Positions 1-7,281 are shown, numbered from the stretch's first letter. The stretch: 28,533 bases of DNA from JAVBLF01 sp031553675 (GCA_031553675.1 JAVBLF010000076.1:1-28533); one strand, 5' to 3'. The notes: a model not told the origin generated them from the sequence alone. Numbers and translations are program-made.

Positions 1-282
<282 letters not shown>

Positions 283-319
283 TGCGGGGGTCCTCCTTCA
301 TTGGTACGTGCATTTTTCC

Positions 320-544
320 TTACTTTCTTTGAAAAGAAAGTAACAAAGAAACTTTCATGCGCCTGCGGCGCCCCCGAAACGCCCGCCATACCCGCGGCGG
401 GCATTTCGTCGTTGCTTTTCTGCGAATGCGCCATGCCGGTTACGCGCAGAAAGCAAGGGAGCTATCTAAGCAAGTTCTCCCATATAGGGATTCCAAAGGG
501 CCTTAGGCCCTTTGGTCTGGGGTTTGGGGAATGAAATTCCCCAA
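320..544. repeat. Cluster of perfect stem-loops between and overlapping fusA and tuf
   Basis: Several inverted repeats are packed here: an 11-bp arm pair with a 2-nt loop at 320-330/333-343 (TTACTTTCTTT); a short GCGCC/GGCGC hairpin at 359-371; GCCCGCC/GGCGGGC at 381-387/396-402; a long imperfect pair with one bulge at 412-424/445-456; a perfect 10-bp pair with a 3-nt loop at 493-502/506-515 (CCAAAGGGCC); and a perfect 9-bp pair with a 3-nt loop at 524-532/536-544 (TTGGGGAAT). The last two lie inside the fusA reading frame. None is followed by a clear U-tract on the minus strand, so they look more like interspersed hairpin repeats or RNA processing or stability elements than a terminator. Confidence 0.8.
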
Positions 545-2633
545 CGTCCCCCCCGTATCGAACCTTGCCCGTAATTTTTTCCGCGATGTTCTTCGGAACC
601 TCTTCGTAGTGATCGAACTGCATCGAGTAGTTGCCGCGCCCCTGGGTGCGGGAGCGGAGGTCGGTCGCGTAGCCGAACATTTCGGAGAGGGGGCAGAGGG
701 CACGGATGGCCTGGATGCCGCCGGTGCGCGCTTCCATGCCTTCGACGCGGCCACGGCGTGCGTTCAGGTTGCCGATGACGTCGCCCATATAGTCTTCGGG
801 GACGATGACTTCGACCTTCATGCACGGTTCGAGCAGAACGGGGTTGGCCTTGGCCATGGCTTCTTTGAAGGCCAGGGAACCGGCGATCTTGAAGGCCATT
901 TCGCTCGAGTCGACTTCGTGGTAGGAGCCGTCGATCAGGGTGACCTTGAAATCGACGACTTCGTAACCGCCCAGCACGCCCGAGCGCGAAGCTTCCTGGA
1001 TGCCCTGGTCGATCGGGGCGATGTATTCCTTCGGAATGACGCCGCCGATGATCTTGTTGTCAAAGGCGTAACCGACGCCGGCCTCGTTGGGCTCGATCTC
1101 GATCACGCAATGTCCGTACTGGCCGCGGCCGCCGCTCTGGCGGACGTAGCGCCCTTCGGCCTTGACCTTTTTGCGAATGGTTTCGCGGTAGGCGACCTGG
1201 GGTTTGCCGACGGTGGCTTCGACTTTGAATTCGCGCATGAGGCGGTCGACGATGATGTCGAGGTGCAGTTCGCCCATGCCCGCGATGATGGTCTGGCCGG
1301 TTTCTTCGTCGGTGTAGGTCTTGAAGGTCGGGTCTTCCTCGGCGAGCTTGACAAGCGCCATGGTCATCTTGTCCTGACCGGCTTTTGTCTTGGGCTCGAT
1401 CGCGACCTGGATGACCGGGTCAGGGAAGGTCATCGATTCCAGAATGACGGGTTTTTTCTCGTCGCAGAGCGTATCGCCCGTCGTGACGTCCTTGAAGCCG
1501 ACGGCGGCGGCGATGTCGCCCGCGTAGACTTTGTCGATCTCGGAGCGGCTGTTGGCGTGCATCATCAGGATGCGGCCGATGCGCTCGCGCTTGCCCTTGG
1601 TCGAGTTGAAGACGTAAGAGCCCGATTCGAGCGTGCCCGAGTAGACGCGGAAGAAGGCCAGCTTGCCGACGAAGGGGTCGGTCATAATCTTGAACGCCAG
1701 CGCCGAGAAAGGTTCTTCGTCCGAGCTGTGGCGCACCATCTCGACTTCTTCGTCCTTGACGTCGGTGCCCTTGATGTCGGGAATGTCGGTCGGGGCGGGC
1801 ATGAATTCGACGATGGCGTCGAGCAAGGGCTGTACCCCCTTGTTGCGGTAGCTCGTGCCGCAGCAGACGGGCACCATTTCGTTGGCGATCGTGGCCTTCC
1901 GGATGGCGGCGACGATCTCTTGCTCGTTCAACTCTTCGCCGCCGAGGTATTTCTCGAGAAGCGCTTCATCCTGCTCGGCGACGGCTTCGATCAAGATCAT
2001 GCGGTATTCGTCGGCGAGATCCTGCATGTCGGCCGGAATATCGAGCACTTCGGTCGTCTTGCCTTCGTCATCGCGGTAATAGGTGGCGTTCATGCGAATC
2101 AGGTCGATGATGCCGACGAAATCGCCCTCTTTGCCGATCGGGAGCTGGATGGGGATGGCGTTAGCGCCGAGGCGGTCTTTCATCATGTCGACGACATGAA
2201 AGAAGTCCGCGCCGGTGATGTCCATTTTGTTGACGTAGGCCAGGCGGGGAACGCCATAGGTCGTCGCCTGGTGCCAGACGGTTTCGCTCTGGGGCTCTAC
2301 GCCGCCCTTGGCGCAGAAGACAGCGACGGCGCCGTCGAGTACGCGCAGCGAGCGTTCGACCTCAACCGTAAAATCGACGTGCCCGGGGGTGTCGATGATG
2401 TTGATGCGGCAGCCCTTCCACTGTGTGGTCGTCGCGGCCGAGGTGATCGTGATGCCGCGTTCCTGCTCCTGTTCCATCCAGTCCATCGTGGCGCCGCCCT
2501 CGTGGGTTTCGCCGGTTTTGTGGATGCGGCCGGTGTAGAAAAGGATGCGCTCCGTCGTCGTGGTTTTGCCCGCGTCGATGTGCGCCATGATGCCGATGTT
2601 TCTTGTATTCTGCAGCGTGTACTCTCTGGGCAT
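462..2633 (-). CDS. fusA: Elongation factor G with repeat-derived C-terminal tail
   Basis: EF-G is the GTPase that drives ribosomal translocation. The 723-aa product begins MPREYTLQNTRNIGIMAHID and carries P-loop AHIDAGKT, switch I RGITI, G3 DTPGHVDF and G4 NKMD, followed by domains II-V in normal order. The ATG at 2631-2633 follows AAAGGAG. It lies downstream of rpsG with a hairpin between them. What is odd is the 3' end: the family normally stops soon after the conserved YEEVP..A..I region, but here the frame continues for about 33 residues past ITGK, from VRYGGDVGEF to WENLLR. That tail is encoded by DNA containing two perfect hairpins (493-515 and 524-544), so it appears to be acquired repeat sequence and not EF-G domain V. 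Confidence 0.97.
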   Translation of the reverse strand: MPREYTLQNTRNIGIMAHIDAGKTTTTERILFYTGRIHKTGETHEGGATMDWMEQEQERGITITSAATTTQWKGCRINIIDTPGHVDFTVEVERSLRVLDGAVAVFCAKGGVEPQSETVWHQATTYGVPRLAYVNKMDITGADFFHVVDMMKDRLGANAIPIQLPIGKEGDFVGIIDLIRMNATYYRDDEGKTTEVLDIPADMQDLADEYRMILIEAVAEQDEALLEKYLGGEELNEQEIVAAIRKATIANEMVPVCCGTSYRNKGVQPLLDAIVEFMPAPTDIPDIKGTDVKDEEVEMVRHSSDEEPFSALAFKIMTDPFVGKLAFFRVYSGTLESGSYVFNSTKGKRERIGRILMMHANSRSEIDKVYAGDIAAAVGFKDVTTGDTLCDEKKPVILESMTFPDPVIQVAIEPKTKAGQDKMTMALVKLAEEDPTFKTYTDEETGQTIIAGMGELHLDIIVDRLMREFKVEATVGKPQVAYRETIRKKVKAEGRYVRQSGGRGQYGHCVIEIEPNEAGVGYAFDNKIIGGVIPKEYIAPIDQGIQEASRSGVLGGYEVVDFKVTLIDGSYHEVDSSEMAFKIAGSLAFKEAMAKANPVLLEPCMKVEVIVPEDYMGDVIGNLNARRGRVEGMEARTGGIQAIRALCPLSEMFGYATDLRSRTQGRGNYSMQFDHYEEVPKNIAEKITGKVRYGGDVGEFHSPNPRPKGLRPFGIPIWENLLR

Positions 2634-2772
2634 GCTGCTTCTCCTTTCGGTTCAACCGGGCTTCTTGCCCGTACTTCCTAAAAAAGTCCCCATTCTCCAC
2701 GTCTATGTATATGGCGATCATAGTTCGATTGATGATGCCCAATGACCGCGAGTTTTACACAAAACATTGAAA

Positions 2773-2797
2773 AGCGGCATACACCAGGCATGCCGCT
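2773..2797 (-). terminator. Hairpin between rpsG and fusA (weak terminator or attenuator)
   Basis: Read on the minus strand, an 8-bp perfect stem AGCGGCAT/ATGCCGCT with a 9-nt loop lies about 30 nt after the rpsG stop and is followed by TTTCAATGTTTTG. The U-tract is interrupted, so partial termination between the S12-S7 pair and the EF-G/EF-Tu pair is more likely than a full stop. I could not identify a clear fusA promoter in the remaining ~135 bp before fusA. Confidence 0.55.
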
Positions 2798-2828
2798 TGC
2801 AAATCGCTTGCGAATGAAATCGATGAGA

Positions 2829-3299
2829 TTACCAACGGTAGTGAGCGAAGGCTTTGTTGGCCTCGGCCATTCTGTGGGTATCTTCCTTTTTCTTGTAAGC
2901 GGATCCGGTCTGGTTGGCGGCATCCATGATCTCCGCAGCCAGGCGGGCATTCATGGTCTTTTCGCCGCGCGCGCGCGAGTAATTGACCAGCCAGCGGATA
3001 CCGAGAGTTTGGCGGCGTTCCGTGCTGACCTCGAGCGGAACCTGGTAGGTTGCGCCGCCCACGCGGCGGGACTTGACTTCGAGCATGGGCATGACGTTGG
3101 CCATGCACTTTTCGAACACATCGGCCGGTTCCTGGCCCGCTTTTTCCTTGATGATGTCAAACGCTTCATAAACGCACTTCTGTGCAGCGCCGCGCCGACC
3201 GTCGAGCATGATCTGGTTGATCAGCTTCGTGACGATGACTTTGCCGTAAATCGGATCGGCGAGCACTTCGCGCTTGGGGATTCCTCCACGCCTTGGCAT
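2829..3299 (-). CDS. rpsG: 30S ribosomal protein S7
   Basis: S7 nucleates assembly of the head of the 30S subunit by binding the 3' domain of 16S rRNA. The 156-residue length is typical. The family hallmarks are all present: MPRRGGIPKREVLADPIYGK at the start, the VTKLINQIMLDGR segment, VGGATYQVP, the RRQTLGIRWLV block and the C-terminal KKKEDTHRMAEANKAFAHYRW region. AAGGAGG lies upstream of the ATG at 3297-3299. It sits 14 bp after rpsL in the classic str operon order. In E. coli S7 represses its own operon translationally; nothing visible here proves or excludes that. Confidence 0.98.
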   Translation of the reverse strand: MPRRGGIPKREVLADPIYGKVIVTKLINQIMLDGRRGAAQKCVYEAFDIIKEKAGQEPADVFEKCMANVMPMLEVKSRRVGGATYQVPLEVSTERRQTLGIRWLVNYSRARGEKTMNARLAAEIMDAANQTGSAYKKKEDTHRMAEANKAFAHYRW

Positions 3300-3313
3300 A
3301 TCGTCTCTCCTCC

Positions 3314-3694
3314 TTACTTGCTGCTCTTCGGACGCTTGGCGCCGTAGAGCGAACGGGACTGCATACGCCCCGCGACGCCCGCTGTGTCGAGCGCGCCGCG
3401 AATGACGTGGTAACGGACGCCAGGGAGATCCTTGACGCGTCCGCCGCGGATGAGGACAACGCTATGCTCCTGGAGGTTGTGGCCGACGCCGGGGATGTAG
3501 GCCGTGCCTTCCATGTGGTTGACGACCTTGACGCGCGCGATCTTGCGCAGGGCCGAGTTCGGCTTCTTGGGCGTCATGGTACGGACCGCCATGCAGACGC
3601 CGCGCTTTTGCGGGCATTCCTGCAACACAGGGGATTTCGACTTATACACAGGGCTTGTGCGGCCCTTGCGGACAAGCTGGTTGATGGTTGGCAT
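3314..3694 (-). CDS. rpsL: 30S ribosomal protein S12
   Basis: S12 lines the decoding centre and controls accuracy. The 126-aa product starts MPTINQLVRKGR and contains the conserved TPKKPNSALRKIA loop, the GVGHNLQEHSVVLIRGGR block and KDLPGVRYHVIRG. The lysines that are mutated in streptomycin-resistant strains (K43 in TPKK and the lysine of VKDLPG) are both intact, so the target looks like the sensitive type. This is inference from known resistance positions. GAGGAGG precedes the ATG at 3692-3694. It is the first gene of the operon, reached by a ~270-nt leader from the promoter near 3973-4001. Confidence 0.98.
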   Translation of the reverse strand: MPTINQLVRKGRTSPVYKSKSPVLQECPQKRGVCMAVRTMTPKKPNSALRKIARVKVVNHMEGTAYIPGVGHNLQEHSVVLIRGGRVKDLPGVRYHVIRGALDTAGVAGRMQSRSLYGAKRPKSSK

Positions 3695-3966
3695 TGTCTG
3701 GGGTTCCTCCTCTCGAAGATGCGCTGCCGACGGTGCACCGCCCTGTCATGGCGTGCGCTTGGCAGCTAGAAGACATGGTCTTGGCGGACGCGCCGTTTTA
3801 TCGTTCCGGGCGCGCATCGCGGCGGAAGGCCACCCCCTCGGCGCTGTACACGGGCGCCGGGCGCAGGGCGTTTGACCTGTCCGCATGATATTGGTAAAAC
3901 CCATTGCAACCCCAACGGGTTTTATTCGAATTTCATATGCTCCCTTCGTACGGAGCATTGCACACA
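3695..3966 (-). promoter_or_regulatory. Long untranslated leader of the str operon
   Basis: About 270 nt lie between the predicted transcription start and rpsL, with no convincing gene. Two inverted repeats are visible near its 5' end: a 7-bp pair at 3937-3943/3952-3958 (ATGCTCC/GGAGCAT) and an 8-bp pair at 3895-3902/3917-3924 (TAAAACCC/GGGTTTTA). The rest (3700-3890) is GC-rich with no recognised riboswitch. A 73-codon minus-strand ORF (3746-3967) starts too close to the predicted RNA 5' end for a normal ribosome binding site and resembles nothing known to me. A structured leader of this length suggests post-transcriptional control, but that is inference. Confidence 0.55.
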
Positions 3967-3972
3967 AGGATC

Positions 3973-4001
3973 AGTTTAACATCGCGCGCATCGCTTGTCA
4001 A
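3973..4001 (-). promoter_or_regulatory. str operon promoter (sigma-A type)
   Basis: On the minus strand a perfect -35 TTGACA (3996-4001) is followed after exactly 17 bp by TAAACT (3973-3978). The predicted start is near 3966. It lies just downstream of the cbiA stop codon, separating the translation operon from cbiA. Confidence 0.85.
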
Positions 4002-4043
4002 TCGATTTGTTTCGCATTTGATCGGGGCGCAGAGCGCATATCA

Positions 4044-5417
4044 TCAGGCATTTCGCGGGTTTTTGTCCCTTTTGAAGGCGCGGCAGCATTCCACAAAATG
4101 GCAGGCCAGCCGCATTTCGCCTCGAAACGCGACGTGCGCGTAACTTCCGAAACAAAGGCCCAGCGCCATACCGCCCTCCCAGCTTTCCCCGGTGGCGGCC
4201 TTTTTCGTCCGCAAGGCCGGTGGCAACGGCGTGTCGATTTCGCTGTGGTGGAATTCGTGATGGCGAAAGCGCCTTCCTTTGGGGCCGATAGGCGCGTTGG
4301 CCAGCAGCTCGCTCTCGACGTAGCCGAAATGTCGGGACAGCCGCTTTCCTTGCTTGGCCACACCCGAAAAAATGCCGCACATCGCATGGGTTTCGCCGTC
4401 GATCTCTAAGCCTTCCATTAAATACATGCAGCCGCCGCACTCGGCAAAGATCGGCACGGCCCGTTCGAAAGCCGCGCGAACCGACTGTTTCATGCTTTCG
4501 TTCGCGGCCAATGCACCGGCAAAGACCTCCGGAAAGCCTCCGCCGATGTAGACGCCCTCGCAATCGGGCAGCGCTTTGTCCGCCATCGGGCTGAAATCGA
4601 CGAGTTGCGCGCCCAGCTTTTCGAGTATGCGCAAATTGTCGGCATAATAAAAGTTGAACGCTTTGTCGCGGGCGACGGCGATGCGAACCCTCTCACCCCC
4701 ACAAATCGGCTCCAGCGCAAGCGGGGCTTCGTCGAGCGGCGGCGCAGAGGCTGCGATCGCCTCCAGCGCGGCCAGATCGATGAACGCTTCGGCCAGCTCT
4801 CCCAAACGCGCGATTTTGCGATCGGCGTCGAGAAGCTCGCTCTCGGGCAGGATGCCGAGCTGACGGCTCTCGATCGAAAGGCCCTCCTCGGCGGGCAGGT
4901 AGCCCAGGCAGGCGAAGCCCGCCGCTTCGACCGCCGTTCGCAGCGTCTCGTAATGCCGTTCCGATCGGATTTTGTTGAAGATCACGCCGCGGATCTCGGC
5001 CTTTCCGAAATCGCGCAGGCCGGTCAGGATCGCCGCCGCCGTCGCTGCCATGCCGCGCGGGTCGAGTACGACGACGATCGGCGCGCCGATCCAGGAGGCG
5101 ATCTGTGCGGTCGAAGCTTCCGTCGTGCCGCCCAGACCGTCGTAAAGCCCCATGACGCCCTCGATCACCGAGAGGTCGGCCCCCGCGCCGTATTCGCAGA
5201 CGAGCTGCCGGGTGCTTGTCTCGTCCATCAAGAAGCCGTCGAGGTTGATGGCATCCCGGCGGCAAATCCGCGCGTGATACGCGGTGTCGATGTAGTCCGG
5301 CCCCACCTTAAAGGGCTGCACGCGCAAACACCGCGCCGTCCATGCGCGCAACAGAGCCATGCATACCGTGGTTTTGCCACTCCCGCTGTGCGGAGCGGCG
5401 ATAACGATTCGCTTCAT
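4044..5417 (-). CDS. cbiA: Cobyrinic acid a,c-diamide synthase (CbiA type)
   Basis: This enzyme uses ATP and glutamine to amidate the a- and c-carboxylates of cobyrinic acid (anaerobic route) or its hydrogenobyrinic counterpart, a step of cobalamin synthesis. The N-terminal synthetase domain shows the P-loop APHSGSGKTT, KVGPDYID and VIEGVMGLYDG. The C-terminal class I glutaminase domain has the nucleophile in FAECGGCMYL and the FHHSEID histidine region. At 457 aa the length is normal. The frame also opens at a GTG two codons earlier (5423), but the AGGA at proper spacing favours ATG at 5415-5417. No cobalamin riboswitch motif is visible upstream. It stands alone on the minus strand; its pathway partner CbiP is at 9283. 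CobB is an alternative name for the same activity. Confidence 0.93.
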   Translation of the reverse strand: MKRIVIAAPHSGSGKTTVCMALLRAWTARCLRVQPFKVGPDYIDTAYHARICRRDAINLDGFLMDETSTRQLVCEYGAGADLSVIEGVMGLYDGLGGTTEASTAQIASWIGAPIVVVLDPRGMAATAAAILTGLRDFGKAEIRGVIFNKIRSERHYETLRTAVEAAGFACLGYLPAEEGLSIESRQLGILPESELLDADRKIARLGELAEAFIDLAALEAIAASAPPLDEAPLALEPICGGERVRIAVARDKAFNFYYADNLRILEKLGAQLVDFSPMADKALPDCEGVYIGGGFPEVFAGALAANESMKQSVRAAFERAVPIFAECGGCMYLMEGLEIDGETHAMCGIFSGVAKQGKRLSRHFGYVESELLANAPIGPKGRRFRHHEFHHSEIDTPLPPALRTKKAATGESWEGGMALGLCFGSYAHVAFRGEMRLACHFVECCRAFKRDKNPRNA

Positions 5418-5514
5418 CGTCACGTCCTATCGTTCCGTTTCTTCGTTCGTAACCGTTGCGCTGCACACGAATCAAAGGTTGGTATCTGCTGGCGGAACAA
5501 GATGGGTTTTCCAA

Positions 5515-5725
5515 GCGGGCGATTGATAATGCGAATTAAGGGTTACCAACCTAACGTATCGCGAGGCTGTTTTGCTGCAACGGGCGATTTATAATAGCCC
5601 CTACAGGTGCACAAACAAAGTTATCGGTATGTAGGGGCGATTATCAATCGCCCGCGCACCATAAGGATCATCCCATTTTTGCCTGAACGAAGTTCAACTC
5701 TTGATTCGCATAGATAATCGCCCGC
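5515..5725. repeat. Nested ~211-bp inverted-repeat element (GGGCGATT family)
   Basis: Four related copies of a GCGGGCGATTnATAAT motif lie as two nested inverted pairs. The outer arms are 5515-5540 and 5700-5725, about 21 of 26 positions matching after reverse complement. The inner arms are 5581-5605 and 5631-5655, 25 bp with two mismatches, both carrying the outward extension GCCCCTACA. Each motif is itself nearly palindromic (GGGCGATT...AATCGCCC). There is no ORF inside, so it is a MITE-like or structural repeat, not an insertion sequence. I recall similar GGGGCGATTATCAATCGCCC sequences as interspersed repeats in other Firmicutes but cannot verify it here. Confidence 0.75.
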
Positions 5726-5852
5726 TGCATCAAAACGGCCTCTGAACACGCTGCGGTTGCTAATCCTTGATTCACGTTCTGTGTCAATTATTATTGTTCG
5801 ATCTGTTGCTATGTGATGGTCACATTCATCTCTGCCCAAATTTGGGAAAACG

Positions 5853-5861
5853 TGATACTAT
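5853..5861 (+). promoter_or_regulatory. Candidate extended -10 promoter for the PHP phosphatase gene
   Basis: TGATACTAT matches the extended -10 form TGnTATAAT. No good -35 is found at 16-18 bp upstream, as is common for extended -10 promoters. It lies about 65 bp before the start codon. Confidence 0.45.
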
Positions 5862-5926
5862 AGTATCCAGAGGAATGGAAGTGTATTTGCGTCGTTTCGC
5901 ACACGCATCGGAAAGGGGCTTTCTAT

Positions 5927-6646
5927 TTGTACGGCAATCTGATCGACCTTCATGCGCACATCCTGCCCCATTTGGATGACGGCGCGCGCAACATCATCCA
6001 GAGTGTCGCGATGGCGCGCGCCGCCGTCCACGACGGAATCCGCACGGTCGTCGCGACGACACACTTTTACGAAAACCGCTCGCGCGGACTTTTGGGCCGC
6101 CGCCTGGAGGCGCTCACGGCACTGCGCGAAACGCTTCACCGCGAAGAGATCCCGCTCGAAGTGCTGCCGGGCTTCGAGGTCAATGCGACGCACTCGCTTC
6201 TGACCCGCCGATCGCTCGGGAGCCTCTCGCTGGCTGGAACGCGTTGGATCCTGCTCGAACGCCCTTACGTCTACGGCGACGAGTTTGACGCCGTGGCCGA
6301 CTTCGCGTTCGCCCAGGGCCTCACACCCCTGATCGCCCATCCAGAGCGCTATTCGGACTTTACCGCCGATCCGCGCCCGCTGGAAAAGTGGACGAAGCGC
6401 GGCGCATGGTGCCAAATCACCGCGACCGCCTTGATCGGGCAGCACGGCGGCGACACGCAAAAGTGGTGTCTTCGCGCGATCGAAGACGGCCTCGTCCACA
6501 TCGTCGCGACGGACATGCACAACCTCGGCAGCCGTGCCCCCAAATTGCAAGCCGCCGCCGAACTCGTCGAAAAGGAATTCGGCGCCGAAACCGTGCGCAA
6601 ACTCTTCTACACCAACCCGGGCCGCTTGCTAGGCCGTCGCCTGTAG
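5927..6646 (+). CDS. CpsB/YwqE-type PHP-domain protein-tyrosine phosphatase
   Basis: Members of this family are metal-dependent (Mn/Co-type) phosphatases that dephosphorylate BY-kinases and so tune capsule or exopolysaccharide export. The 239-aa product shows the PHP metal ligands in order: DLHAHILP near the N-terminus followed by the family signature LDDGARN, then ATTHF (about residue 45), the glutamate-containing LPGFEVN, IAHPERY, and VATDMHN near the C-terminus. The start is a TTG at 5927-5929, chosen because AAAGGGG sits 8 nt upstream; no in-frame ATG fits. No kinase, polymerase or glycosyltransferase genes lie nearby, so its partner must be encoded elsewhere. It is convergent with the His-rich protein. 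Confidence 0.85.
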   Translation: MYGNLIDLHAHILPHLDDGARNIIQSVAMARAAVHDGIRTVVATTHFYENRSRGLLGRRLEALTALRETLHREEIPLEVLPGFEVNATHSLLTRRSLGSLSLAGTRWILLERPYVYGDEFDAVADFAFAQGLTPLIAHPERYSDFTADPRPLEKWTKRGAWCQITATALIGQHGGDTQKWCLRAIEDGLVHIVATDMHNLGSRAPKLQAAAELVEKEFGAETVRKLFYTNPGRLLGRRL

Positions 6647-6703
6647 CCCCTCGATTCGCCCGAACGGAGTGAAGGGTGAAAGTGATGGAGTTTGAAGTTT
6701 TTT

Positions 6704-6729
6704 GCGCAGCTTTTTTTCAAAAAAGCGCG
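6704..6729. repeat. Inverted repeat between convergent genes
   Basis: GCGC(A)GCTTTTTT at 6704-6717 pairs with AAAAAAGCGC at 6719-6728, the stem itself being T/A-rich. It lies between the stops of the PHP phosphatase (6646) and the His-rich protein (6734) and may end transcription in both directions, although there is no separate U-tract. Its layout recalls the post-gene hairpin repeats seen after fusA. Confidence 0.5.
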
Positions 6730-6733
6730 TACC

Positions 6734-7204
6734 CTATGCTTCCTCGGTTTTCCGTTTCTCCCGCGACTCGTTGACGAGGTGGATGATCTTGTCCGGATGC
6801 ACGGCGCCCGCAAGACGGATGCTGTCGTCGATCGCGACGAAGGGCAGTTCGTAGCCCTCGGCGAGGAGACCGGCGATCTTGGGGTATTTCGCGGGCATCT
6901 CGGGGGTCCAGTCCATGAATTGCAGGCGGATCTCGTCTTGCATGTCGCACTTCATGATGTAGTCGGCCAGGTTTTTGAACTGCTCGACGTCGCTGAGGGG
7001 CGCGCTGTGACCGTCGCAGCCGCCGCAGGACGAGCCGCATCCGGCGTCGCCGTGGTCGTGGTCGTGCCCGCATCCTGCGTGCTGATGGTCGTGCCCGCAG
7101 CCTGCGTGCTCATGGTCGTGGCCGCAACCGCCGTGATCGTGGCCGCATCCTGCTTGCGCGCGGGGCGCGCGGGTGCCGATGATCGTAATGACGCTTTTGT
7201 CCAT
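6734..7204 (-). CDS. His/Cys-rich thioredoxin-like protein, putative metal binder
   Basis: I do not recognise a named family for this 156-aa protein. Residues 5-10 (VITIIG) look like a first beta strand. Residues 19-54 are four near-tandem GCGHDH units encoded by ~27-bp DNA repeats, giving about a dozen His and several Cys. Next come CGSSCGGC (CxxC at 60-63), a helix-like stretch, a strand at IRLQFMD, and ELPFVAIDD, whose proline resembles the cis-Pro of thioredoxin folds. The picture is a small thioredoxin-like domain with a metal-binding insertion between its first strand and the CxxC. No signal peptide is seen, so it is probably cytosolic. AAGGAG sits 5 nt before the ATG. Its neighbours act in cobalamin and nickel-cofactor pathways, so Co, Ni or Zn handling is possible, but this is inference. 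Confidence 0.75.
   Translation of the reverse strand: MDKSVITIIGTRAPRAQAGCGHDHGGCGHDHEHAGCGHDHQHAGCGHDHDHGDAGCGSSCGGCDGHSAPLSDVEQFKNLADYIMKCDMQDEIRLQFMDWTPEMPAKYPKIAGLLAEGYELPFVAIDDSIRLAGAVHPDKIIHLVNESREKRKTEEA
7052..7157. repeat. ~27-bp coding tandem repeats (GCGHDH units)
   Basis: Imperfect units of about 27 bp, each containing GTCGTGCCCGCA-like sequence, encode the GCGHDHxHA repeats of the His-rich protein. Copy number could vary between strains by slippage. Confidence 0.75.
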
Positions 7205-7217
7205 GTTGTCTCCTTAT

Positions 7218-7229
7218 GCCGCATGCGGC
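7218..7229. promoter_or_regulatory. 12-bp perfect palindrome in the 5' leader of the His-rich gene
   Basis: GCCGCATGCGGC is its own reverse complement. It lies about 17 nt downstream of the predicted start of the minus-strand transcript and just upstream of the ribosome binding site, a suitable place for an operator. No regulator is identified. Confidence 0.35.
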
Positions 7230-7252
7230 GGACGTTTGGGTAAGATAGTTTC

Positions 7253-7281
7253 AGTATAGCACAGCAGCGGCCGCGTTTCAA
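7253..7281 (-). promoter_or_regulatory. Promoter of the His-rich thioredoxin-like gene
   Basis: On the minus strand TTGAAA (7276-7281) and TATACT (7253-7258) are separated by 17 bp. The spacing is optimal and only two positions differ from consensus. The opposite gene (CpXC) starts 34 bp beyond the -35 box. No equally good promoter was found for the plus strand. Confidence 0.8.

Larger units (their letters stand above)
5424..5926. other. 500-bp intergenic region rich in repeats
   Basis: No gene is supported between cbiA (minus) and the PHP phosphatase (plus). The region contains a 9-bp inverted repeat AGGTTGGTA/TACCAACCT at 5476-5484/5544-5552 and the nested inverted-repeat element described separately (5515-5725). 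The last ~160 bp (5730-5880) is AT-richer than the coding sequence and ends in a candidate extended -10 promoter. No B12 box-like sequence, tRNA or small conserved RNA was recognised, and no clear cbiA promoter. Confidence 0.7.

Noticed and set aside
283..461. Separate tuf promoter
   Set aside because: No pair of -35/-10 boxes with acceptable spacing could be found among the hairpins.
531..2681. 716-codon plus-strand ORF opposite fusA
   Set aside because: It is an antisense shadow produced by GC-rich codon bias; its translation is Asp/Val/Phe-rich low-complexity sequence with no ribosome binding site, while the opposite strand is clearly EF-G.
3746..3967. Possible 73-aa leader peptide upstream of rpsL
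   Set aside because: It begins almost at the predicted transcription start, lacks a ribosome binding site, and shows no attenuator-like codon run.
5424..5926. Cobalamin riboswitch upstream of cbiA
   Set aside because: A B12-box-like sequence was looked for on both strands and not found; the visible structures belong to the repeat element.
6704..6729. Clear intrinsic terminator
   Set aside because: The T and A runs form the stem itself and no separate U-tract follows, so it is listed as an inverted repeat only.
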